The notes: generated from the letters alone by a model not told the origin. 5,271 nt of DNA from Sulfurospirillum sp. UBA6810 (GCA_002469305.1 DKEY01000131.1:1572-6842), one strand, 5' to 3'. Positions 1 through 5,271 are shown, counted from the stretch's first letter. Made by a program: numbers and translations.

Positions 1-1
1 A

Positions 2-280
2 TTAAGAGTTAGCTACAGCGTCTTTTAATTTCTTGCCAACTTTAAATTTTACTGCTGTAGTCTCAGCTACATCAACAACTCTATCTGTACCAGGAACTCT
101 TGCTTTTCTAGCAGCTCTTGTTGCTGTTGAAAAAGTACCGAAACCTATAAAGCTAATGCTTTTACCTGCTACAAGACCATCACTAATTGTTTCTAGTGCT
201 GCATCAACGGCTTTTTGAGCATCTTTCTTAGAAAGACCAGCTTTTTCTGCTACCGCTTGAATGAACTCTGCTTTTTTCAT
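2..280 (-). CDS. hupB: HU-family DNA-binding (nucleoid-associated) protein, complete, 92 aa
   Basis: Small basic histone-like protein that binds and bends DNA as a dimer and compacts the nucleoid. The 92 residues match the usual HU length of about 90. Visible features are the helical N-terminus (MKKAEFIQAVAEKAGLSKKD), the conserved ISFIGFGTF turn at residues 42-50, and the arginine-rich beta-arm (R55, R58, R61) with proline P63 at the arm tip, the position of the intercalating proline in HU. It closes with the typical FKVGKKLKDAV helix at 79-89. The chosen ATG (complement of 278-280) has an AAAGGA ribosome site 7 nt upstream. A longer in-frame GTG at 322 would overlap the -10 box and has no ribosome site, so I rejected it. 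The stop is TAA at 2-4; any terminator lies outside the window. The gene is divergent from flgL. The family call is very secure; HU rather than IHF is favoured by the Campylobacter-like sequence. Confidence 0.96.
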   Translation of the reverse strand: MKKAEFIQAVAEKAGLSKKDAQKAVDAALETISDGLVAGKSISFIGFGTFSTATRAARKARVPGTDRVVDVAETTAVKFKVGKKLKDAVANS

Positions 281-287
281 TACGAAA

Positions 288-293
288 TCCTTT
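288..293 (-). promoter_or_regulatory. Ribosome binding site of the HU gene
   Basis: On the minus strand this reads AAAGGA, 7 nt before the ATG. It decides the start in favour of the 92-residue product rather than the 106-residue extension beginning at GTG 322. Confidence 0.85.
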
Positions 294-313
294 AAAAGTA
301 TTGTTATGCGGTC

Positions 314-342
314 ATTGTACACTTTTTTTTTGTAAAAGACAA
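314..342 (-). promoter_or_regulatory. Sigma70-type promoter of the HU gene
   Basis: On the minus strand the -35 box is TTGTCT (337-342; 4 of 6 match TTGACA). A spacer of exactly 17 nt follows, then the -10 box TACAAT (314-319; 5 of 6 match TATAAT). Transcription would start near 307, giving a leader of about 27 nt that includes the AAAGGA ribosome site. The spacer contains nine consecutive A on the minus strand (nine T at 323-331 on the plus strand). The boxes are read directly from the sequence; promoter activity is inferred. Confidence 0.7.
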
Positions 343-347
343 TAATA

Positions 348-379
348 TTTTTACCAAAATTAAATAAAATGGGTAAAAA
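348..379. repeat. 8-bp inverted repeat in the divergent promoter region
   Basis: TTTTTACC (348-355) and GGTAAAAA (372-379) are exact reverse complements, separated by 16 nt of A/T-rich sequence. A further GGGTAA lies at 390-395, repeating 371-376. The dyad is centred about 60 bp upstream of the predicted flgL start and just upstream of the HU -35 box. It could bind a regulator such as the sigma54 activator of flagellar genes. The AT-rich composition makes chance occurrence fairly likely, hence low confidence in function. Confidence 0.35.
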
Positions 380-396
380 GACGATTTTTGGGTAAG

Positions 397-412
397 TGGA
401 ATTAAATTTGCT
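397..412 (+). promoter_or_regulatory. Sigma54 (RpoN) -24/-12 promoter of flgL
   Basis: TGGAATTAAATTTGCT has the essential GG (398-399) and GC (410-411) separated by exactly 10 nt, and matches TGG and TTGCW of the sigma54 consensus at both ends. The predicted transcription start is near 423, leaving a leader of about 32 nt before the flgL ATG. In Campylobacterota, rod, hook and hook-associated genes are RpoN-dependent and are activated by the FlgS/FlgR two-component system, so promoter class and gene agree. The spacing is seen directly; activity is inferred. Confidence 0.85.
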
Positions 413-443
413 TGCCTAAGTGCAGAGTATTAGGACTATTAAG

Positions 444-450
444 AAGAGGA
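444..450 (+). promoter_or_regulatory. Ribosome binding site of flgL
   Basis: AAGAGGA ends 4 nt before the ATG at 455, with its GAGG core (446-449) 5 nt from the start. No other start with a ribosome site competes, and the protein then begins MRITNSLFY, the usual FlgL beginning. Confidence 0.85.
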
Positions 451-454
451 CACT

Positions 455-3400
455 ATGAGAATTACTAATTCATTATTTTATCAAAATTCTAAAAATGATT
501 ATCAAAAGAGTATGCAAGGACTTTATGGAATTAATTCACAAATTTCATCACGTATGAAAATACAGAATAGTTATGAAGATAGTGGTATTTTTGTAGATAC
601 CATGAGATTAAACTATGAAGTTTCTACTTTAGAACAGATAAAAGAGAGTTCCTCAAAAGCACAAACTTTTGCAAATAATACTGATACAACGTTAAATCAA
701 TTTACAGATGCTCTCAGTCAGTTTAAAACAAAAATGATACAAGCTTCAAGTGAAGTTCACTCTCAAACAAGCCTTAATGCCTTGGCAAATGAGCTAGAAG
801 CCCTTAAAACTCATATGATTAGTTTAGCAAACACTTCTATTAATGGGCAGTTTTTGTTTTCAGGAAGCTCACTATCGGTAAAACCCATTTCAAGTGATGG
901 TTCATACAATGGTAATGATCAAAGTTTAGAAACTATAATTGGTTCAGGTGTTCAAATCCCTTATAATATAGATGGAAATTATTTGTTTCAAGGTGCTGAT
1001 AGTGATTATAATAGGGTTGTATCAACAAATGTAATTATGTATAATCAATCAAAACTTCATCCAGATATTATGGTCTTAAATAGTGGTGAAACATCATCAC
1101 AGGAAGTTTATTTAACAGAGAATGACACCATAAGAGATATGGTTGGAGATACTGATAATGTTGCAACAAATGATCCAAATGCAGTTTTTCATGTATCTGG
1201 TAAAAGACCTGATGGTACTACTTTTACTTCTGCCATAGAAATGTCAAGTGATGAAAAAGTATCAGAACTTTTAGAAAAGATAGGAGAAGAGTTCGGGAAT
1301 ACTCCTACCAATACAGTTGTTGAAGTTTCGATGAATGAACATGGACAGATAGAAATCAAAGATCTGAAAACTGGAAATCAGCAATTACAGTTTCATATAG
1401 TAGGTGCAGTTGATAGAACAGCTACGAGTGGCTCTGAAGGTGATGCAGATAGTACAGAGCTTGTTGCAAAAAATGTACAAATTATTGATTTTTTAAAGAG
1501 TGATTTTGCAGCTGCAAATACTGCTTCGACTATTAGTAGTCGTCAAGATATTTATGCCCCTGGTCAATTTTCTTTAGGTGCACCTATGTACCAAAATAAT
1601 GGGGAATTTGTAACAGAATCTACAAAACTGAGAAGCTTTATGGGCGATGAAGTTAATCAGATACAATTTAATGGGGTAGATAATGCGGGTAATACTATAA
1701 ATCCGATTGCTCCAAATGATGTACTTAGAATTGATGATAATACCACAGTCTCTTCCTTGCTGAGCAGTATCGAAAATGCATATGGAGTATCAGCAAGACT
1801 GGAAAATGGACAAATATATGTGGAAACAGGAAGTACTACGGATTTTAGTGCAAATAAATTACAAATAAATCTTGAAGCATTTCAGTTTATAGGTGATGGA
1901 GAAGTTCAATCTATAGATATAACAGCTCCTGTAACAGCTGATGGAAATATAACGTTAACATTGCCTAATGCTTCAACTGTCAATATAGCAGTGTTGAATG
2001 GTGATACACAAGCTGATGTAGCATCAAAAATAGAAGCAGCATCTGCTGCACTTATAGCTTCAGATCCAAGTATAGCCTCTATTAGGGCAGATGGGGATAA
2101 AGTTTACTTTGATTATCTACAAAGTGCAGGTGCTGTTAGTGAAGTGGCAATCAATCCAAATGCGACAGGTATGAATGCAACAGTTTTAGAAGAAGCTCCA
2201 TATCTAGCAAGTGGATTAGGGGAAGTACAAACTTTTGAGATTAAAGAAGATCCAACTGTAGATGGTACATTTACATTAACAAATATTGTTAGTCCAGGTA
2301 GTGACATAGTTATTAATTTTGGACCATCTACTCCTTTAACTGATTCTGCTGATGAGATTGCTTCAGCAATAGCAACAGCAGTAAATGGAGCAGTTCCTTT
2401 TACAGATGCAAATGGTAATGTTATTACTTCTGCTACTCCTATAAATGGTTTGGTTACTTTTAATTATGATTCAACTGATGGTAATGTTTCTCTTGCTCCA
2501 ATCGTTATATCTCAAACTGCAGGTGTCGATGACCTTGTCATAACAAATGCAAATGACAGAACTATTACCCAAGGTGCAGGTATTAGTACTGTAAATGCAT
2601 TTACAACTTTTGATTCTGTGAATTTAAGTAACTACAATTTTACAAAAGATGGAAATACGCTGGAGTCAAATGTTTCTCAAGTTACAAAATCAAATGAATT
2701 TGCAACAGCTTCTACAAAACTGAGTGAAGTTTCAGGAAGTTCTTCTTTAGATGGACGAGTGATAACTTTTGATTTTACTGATAAAAATGGAAACCCAAGT
2801 AAAGGGCAGATAAATTTAAAAGAGACTACTGGTTCTACATTTCAAATAGATTTTGACAACTCTGGTACTTATGAAGACAATGAAACTATAAATCTTTATG
2901 CTCCAAATGGCAGTGTATCAAAAGCTAGTGAAGTGACTTATCAACAAGTGATGGATGTTATAACCTTAGCTTTAAGTGGAAAACAACCTCTTGATAAAGA
3001 TACATTAGATACGACTGTTGATCCTGCTGTTTTTGATACTATCGCAGATGGTAATTTATTTGAAGAGTATCAAAGTACCCTAAAAATTGCAAAGAGTAAT
3101 GTAGATGTTCATCTTGATAGCAAAGGAGTTTTAGTAGTTACGGACTTAAAAAATACTGAGACCAATATGCAACTCTCTATTGGAGACTATGATATAACAG
3201 ACCTTACTAATACAACACAAGCTTTTTCTTTTATGGCAAATGATGCTATCAAAATCAATGACCCTTCCATAGACTTTTTTAGTGATTTAGATGATATTAT
3301 TGAATCAGTAAGATTTGGTGAGTACCAAATGGACAGTAGCAATGAAAACCCTAGAAGTTTAGGCTTAAATAATGGTTTAACGATGATTGATCATTTGATG

Positions 3401-3631
3401 GATCATGTTACAAAAGCTCAAACAACGATAGGTTCATACTCAAATGCCCTCTCAAGTGCGCAAGAGAGAGCAGAGTTGCTAAGCATAAACGTACAAACTG
3501 TACGCTCGTCCGTTATAGATGTTGATTTGGCAGAAGCTTATTTACAGTTTGAACAACTTGCAACCTCATATCAAGCTATGTTATCAACCGCTTCAAAGAT
3601 AAATTCTATGTCATTATTAAATTACATGTAG
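455..3631 (+). CDS. flgL: Flagellar hook-filament junction protein FlgL (HAP3), unusually long, 1058 aa
   Basis: FlgL is exported by the flagellar type III apparatus and forms the second junction ring between hook and filament. The N-terminal flagellin-like helices cover residues 1-140 (MRITNSLFY, QISSRMKI at 29-36, then NGQFLFSG at 130-137, a FlgL hallmark). The C-terminal helical domain covers about 968-1058 (DHLMDH, IGSYSNAL, DVDLAEAYLQFEQL, YQAMLST, ending SLLNYM). The centre is huge: a unit TV-LL-I-G...GQI-I-D-TG appears at about 223-323, 384-478 and 748-910, and two tandem GEVQ modules occupy about 482-588 and 589-710. From memory, enteric FlgL is about 300 residues and C. jejuni FlgL about 750, so this one is expanded even for the phylum. 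There is no cysteine or tryptophan. It is driven by a sigma54 promoter and followed by ftsK after 38 bp. The terminal domains make FlgL more likely than flagellin or FlgK. Confidence 0.94.
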   Translation: MRITNSLFYQNSKNDYQKSMQGLYGINSQISSRMKIQNSYEDSGIFVDTMRLNYEVSTLEQIKESSSKAQTFANNTDTTLNQFTDALSQFKTKMIQASSEVHSQTSLNALANELEALKTHMISLANTSINGQFLFSGSSLSVKPISSDGSYNGNDQSLETIIGSGVQIPYNIDGNYLFQGADSDYNRVVSTNVIMYNQSKLHPDIMVLNSGETSSQEVYLTENDTIRDMVGDTDNVATNDPNAVFHVSGKRPDGTTFTSAIEMSSDEKVSELLEKIGEEFGNTPTNTVVEVSMNEHGQIEIKDLKTGNQQLQFHIVGAVDRTATSGSEGDADSTELVAKNVQIIDFLKSDFAAANTASTISSRQDIYAPGQFSLGAPMYQNNGEFVTESTKLRSFMGDEVNQIQFNGVDNAGNTINPIAPNDVLRIDDNTTVSSLLSSIENAYGVSARLENGQIYVETGSTTDFSANKLQINLEAFQFIGDGEVQSIDITAPVTADGNITLTLPNASTVNIAVLNGDTQADVASKIEAASAALIASDPSIASIRADGDKVYFDYLQSAGAVSEVAINPNATGMNATVLEEAPYLASGLGEVQTFEIKEDPTVDGTFTLTNIVSPGSDIVINFGPSTPLTDSADEIASAIATAVNGAVPFTDANGNVITSATPINGLVTFNYDSTDGNVSLAPIVISQTAGVDDLVITNANDRTITQGAGISTVNAFTTFDSVNLSNYNFTKDGNTLESNVSQVTKSNEFATASTKLSEVSGSSSLDGRVITFDFTDKNGNPSKGQINLKETTGSTFQIDFDNSGTYEDNETINLYAPNGSVSKASEVTYQQVMDVITLALSGKQPLDKDTLDTTVDPAVFDTIADGNLFEEYQSTLKIAKSNVDVHLDSKGVLVVTDLKNTETNMQLSIGDYDITDLTNTTQAFSFMANDAIKINDPSIDFFSDLDDIIESVRFGEYQMDSSNENPRSLGLNNGLTMIDHLMDHVTKAQTTIGSYSNALSSAQERAELLSINVQTVRSSVIDVDLAEAYLQFEQLATSYQAMLSTASKINSMSLLNYM
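1604..1633 (+). repeat. Intragenic direct repeat in flgL, copy 1
   Basis: This 30-nt stretch encodes EFVTESTKLR (residues 384-393). It matches 2696-2725 at 26 of 30 positions, including a 14-nt identical run (TCTACAAAACTGAG). Each copy opens a later unit of the FlgL central region. Confidence 0.8.
1898..2218 (+). repeat. Tandem FlgL module 1 (residues 482-588)
   Basis: The module begins GEVQSIDI, continues with a DGNITLTLP strand, an ADVASKIEAASAAL helix-like stretch, and VYFDYLQSAGAVSE. The next module starts 107 residues later with the same order: GEVQTFEI, DGTFTLT, ADEIASAIATAV, VTFNYDSTDGNVS. The style (short beta strands, A-rich helix, G/T-rich loops) resembles repeat domains of large secreted adhesins and variable flagellin regions. 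I cannot assign a named family. Confidence 0.65.
2219..2590 (+). repeat. Tandem FlgL module 2 (residues 589 to about 710)
   Basis: This second copy begins GEVQTFEI. It keeps the strand, helix, strand order of module 1, but the two are only moderately alike in protein and clearly diverged in DNA. It is a little longer, with a DANGNVITSATPING insertion-like stretch in the middle. The C-terminal edge is approximate; the sequence after about residue 715 returns to ordinary FlgL-type sequence. Confidence 0.6.
2696..2725 (+). repeat. Intragenic direct repeat in flgL, copy 2
   Basis: This stretch encodes EFATASTKLS (residues 748-757) and pairs with 1604-1633 (26 of 30 bases identical). It lies 1092 bp downstream of copy 1, in the same reading frame, so recombination between the copies would delete or duplicate 364 codons without a frameshift. 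Confidence 0.8.
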
Positions 3632-3665
3632 ATATTTGGTATAATCACAAAACTTTACATGTAAA
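3623..3665. repeat. Pair of TACATGTA palindromes around the ftsK promoter
   Basis: An 8-bp palindrome TACATGTA lies at 3623-3630, overlapping the last codon and stop of flgL. A perfect 12-bp palindrome TTTACATGTAAA lies at 3654-3665. Taken as 12-mers (3621-3632 and 3654-3665) they agree at 10 of 12 positions. Their centres are 33 bp apart, close to three helical turns, so both would face the same side of the DNA. The predicted -10 box lies between them. This looks like a dimeric-regulator operator pair, but the first copy is also constrained by the flgL coding end. Confidence 0.5.
3637..3645 (+). promoter_or_regulatory. Extended -10 promoter upstream of ftsK
   Basis: TGGTATAAT is a perfect TATAAT (3640-3645) preceded by the TGn extension. 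The -35 position (3617-3622, TTAAAT) matches only 3 of 6, which is normal for Campylobacterota housekeeping promoters, where the -35 box is weak. The predicted start is near 3652, giving a leader of only about 18 nt that contains the 12-bp palindrome and the AAAGGA ribosome site. It would let ftsK be expressed when the sigma54 flagellar transcript is off. Confidence 0.65.
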
Positions 3666-3669
3666 AGGA
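3664..3669 (+). promoter_or_regulatory. Ribosome binding site of ftsK, abnormally placed for the TTG start
   Basis: AAAGGA directly abuts the TTG at 3670 (zero spacing), which is too close for normal initiation. It is 6 nt from the in-frame ATT at 3676, which is good spacing but a very rare start codon. TTG 3700 has no ribosome site at normal distance. The position of this site is the main reason the exact ftsK start is uncertain. Confidence 0.55.
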
Positions 3670-5271
3670 TTGGAAATTTTAAAAGAGACTTTTTTTATAT
3701 TGACTGTTGTATTTTTTGTTTTTTTAGGCGTTGCCACTTTAATTCCTGAAGCTAGTGTAGTTGGCAGATATGGTGCTGGTCTTGGTTTATGGAATCAACA
3801 TTGGTTTGGTTATGTTGCCTTTGTTTATCCGTTTTTACTAGTAATTCCTTCATTTTTTATATACAGAGATACACGATTTGACACAAGACGCATAGAGGTT
3901 CTTTTGTCTATAACTCTTTTTACTTTTGCAATTTTGATTTTTCAAGCAAATTTGGTGGAGTCAAAATACAATGGTTATCTAGGCTTTTCTATTGTTCAAA
4001 TTCTTAATTCTTTTATAGGAACTCTTGGTGTATGGCTTTTTATCGTTGCAATGGCAAGTTTATCACTGAGCATTCTTTTGGATACTACTGCAAATGATAT
4101 GTTTAATAATCTTCCTAAGAAAAGAGAAAGAAATACTTCAAAAGAGCAGAGTGAGGAAGAAGACAACTACGAAGATACATTTGATTTTGAAGATATCGTT
4201 GAAGAGACAAATACTATTACCTCTGATGAGATTGTAGAAGATGATGTTCATCCAGAAGAGTATGTAAATGCTATCAAAGTTGTTAAAAAAGAGGAAAAAG
4301 AACTAGCAGAACACAAGGTAGAAATTTTAAGCGAAGTTGCAGAAAATAAAAAGCTTTTAGATGAAATAGAAAAAGGGCAACAAGATAAGCCAAAAGATTA
4401 TACACTTCCTCCACTAAAGTTTTTAGCAAATCCTCCTAAAAAAAGCAAGTCTGTAAATGAAGCAGAAATAGACAGAAAAATAGCTGACTTGTTGGAAAAG
4501 CTAAAACGCTTTAAGATAGATGGAGATGTTGTTAGAACGTACTCTGGTCCTGTGGTAACAACTTTTGAATTTAAACCAGCACCCCATATCAAAGTTTCAA
4601 AAATATCAACATTGCAAGATGATTTGGCTATGGCACTCAAAGCTAAAACTATACGCATCCAAGCGCCAGTACCTGGTAAAGATGTTGTTGGTATAGAAGT
4701 TCCAAATGAGAGTATAGAAACTATCTATCTCAAAGAGATTTTAGAGAGTGATATTTTCAAAAAATCATCGTCTCCTTTAACGATTGCACTTGGTAAAGAT
4801 ATTGTGGGTAATGCTTTTGTCACCGATCTTAAAAAACTTCCTCACTTACTCATAGCAGGAACAACGGGCAGTGGTAAAAGTGTGGGAATTAATGCGATGT
4901 TGCTGTCTCTTTTATACCGTAATTCACCCGATACGTTGCGCTTTTTGATGATTGATCCGAAGATGTTAGAGTTTTCGATTTATAACGATATCCCCCATCT
5001 TTTAACACCTGTTATTACGAAGCCAAAACAAGCCATTGTGGCACTGGCGAATATGGTCAGCGAGATGGAGCGACGCTATCAAATTATGAGTCGTTCTAAA
5101 ACCAAAAATATTGAAAATTACAATGAAAAAGCAAAAGCGATTGGTGTTGAACCGTTACCGTATATTGTCATTATTATTGATGAGTTAGCGGATCTTATGA
5201 TGACCAGTGGTAAAGATGTTGAATTTTATATCGCGCGTTTAGCACAAATGGCACGTGCCAGTGGAATTCAC
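3670..5271 (+). CDS. ftsK: DNA translocase FtsK, N-terminal 534 codons (runs off the window)
   Basis: Division-septum ATPase that pumps DNA and helps resolve chromosome dimers. An N-terminal membrane part has four likely segments (about residues 7-26, 46-65, 77-95, 104-137). An acidic, low-complexity linker follows (about 138-255), then the FtsK alpha domain (about 263-365, with GPVVTTFEFKP) and the start of the RecA-like beta motor. The motor shows Walker A GTTGSGKS (397-404; K403, S404), IDPKMLE at 428-434, MERRY at 466-470 and Walker B IVIIIDELAD with D504 and E505. The rest of the motor and the DNA-reading gamma domain lie beyond the window. There is no ATG, GTG or TTG start between the upstream in-frame stop at 3550 and TTG 3670, and the first in-frame ATG (4051) would remove most of the membrane part. 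TTG 3670 is therefore chosen, with ATT 3676 or TTG 3700 as alternatives. Codon choice shifts at the motor region. Confidence 0.93.
   Translation, partial: MEILKETFFILTVVFFVFLGVATLIPEASVVGRYGAGLGLWNQHWFGYVAFVYPFLLVIPSFFIYRDTRFDTRRIEVLLSITLFTFAILIFQANLVESKYNGYLGFSIVQILNSFIGTLGVWLFIVAMASLSLSILLDTTANDMFNNLPKKRERNTSKEQSEEEDNYEDTFDFEDIVEETNTITSDEIVEDDVHPEEYVNAIKVVKKEEKELAEHKVEILSEVAENKKLLDEIEKGQQDKPKDYTLPPLKFLANPPKKSKSVNEAEIDRKIADLLEKLKRFKIDGDVVRTYSGPVVTTFEFKPAPHIKVSKISTLQDDLAMALKAKTIRIQAPVPGKDVVGIEVPNESIETIYLKEILESDIFKKSSSPLTIALGKDIVGNAFVTDLKKLPHLLIAGTTGSGKSVGINAMLLSLLYRNSPDTLRFLMIDPKMLEFSIYNDIPHLLTPVITKPKQAIVALANMVSEMERRYQIMSRSKTKNIENYNEKAKAIGVEPLPYIVIIIDELADLMMTSGKDVEFYIARLAQMARASGIH

Noticed and set aside
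33..218. Plus-strand open frame of 61 codons opposite the HU gene
   Set aside because: It lies wholly antisense to a clear HU gene, has no ribosome site and no recognisable protein; it mirrors the HU codons.
281..322. N-terminal extension of HU starting at GTG 322
   Set aside because: It would add 14 residues not found in HU proteins, the GTG overlaps the -10 box, and the preceding bases are poly-A rather than a ribosome site.
361..389. Possible sigma28 promoter (CGATTTTT at 382-389 with TAAA upstream)
   Set aside because: The match to CGATAT-type boxes is partial and the TAAA spacing is 13 or 17 rather than about 15; the sigma54 site downstream is far better.
375..389. AAAAA-GACGA-TTTTT as a terminator hairpin
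   Set aside because: Only five A-T pairs with no GC pairs; too weak for a terminator, and it sits just upstream of the flgL promoter.
2113..2307. Minus-strand open frame of 64 codons inside flgL
   Set aside because: It is antisense to the GEVQ module region of a well-supported gene, with no promoter or ribosome site seen.
3654..3665. TTTACATGTAAA as a flgL terminator
   Set aside because: It has no loop, few GC pairs and no following T-tract, so it is better read as a DNA-level palindrome.
3690..3726. T-runs of six to seven bases in the first ftsK codons as phase-variable tracts
   Set aside because: They are short and encode the hydrophobic first membrane segment (Phe codons), which explains them.
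4398..4658. Minus-strand open frame of 86 codons inside ftsK
   Set aside because: It is antisense to the FtsK alpha domain, whose plus-strand translation is strongly conserved; no independent gene signals.

Overview
This AT-rich window comes from a bacterium of the Campylobacterota (the former Epsilonproteobacteria). Three things point there. The HU protein carries a SISFIGFGTFST core followed by a RAARxARVP arm, as in Campylobacter-type HU. The FlgL is very long, whereas it is about 300 residues in enterics. As I recall, flgL followed directly by ftsK is also found in Campylobacter jejuni (Cj0887c-Cj0886c). Free-living genera such as Sulfurimonas, Sulfurospirillum or Arcobacter fit, but I cannot name the genus from sequence alone.

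Layout: (1) 2-280, minus strand, a complete 92-residue HU-family nucleoid protein with its own RBS and a sigma70-type promoter (314-342) whose spacer contains nine consecutive A. (2) 281-454, a divergent intergenic region holding the HU promoter, an 8-bp inverted repeat (348-379), a convincing sigma54 (-24/-12) promoter for flgL at 397-412, and a short leader with two GGA motifs. (3) 455-3631, plus strand, a complete 1058-residue flagellar hook-filament junction protein FlgL/HAP3. Conserved helical termini enclose a very large repeat-built centre. (4) 3632-3669, a 38-bp gap with an extended -10 promoter bracketed by two near-identical palindromes 33 bp apart. (5) 3670-5271, plus strand, the first 534 codons of DNA translocase FtsK, cut by the window end in the motor domain. 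It has no ATG or GTG start, so it probably starts at TTG.

Functionally, a nucleoid architectural protein sits divergently from a sigma54-driven late hook/junction gene, which runs without a visible terminator into a division and chromosome-segregation gene with its own housekeeping-type promoter. No mobile element, CRISPR array or RNA gene is visible. The points most worth following are the repeat architecture of FlgL (three copies of one fold-like unit plus a tandem two-module insertion), the palindrome pair around the ftsK promoter, the odd ftsK start, and a change in codon choice at the ftsK motor domain. I see no wholly new multi-gene system here.
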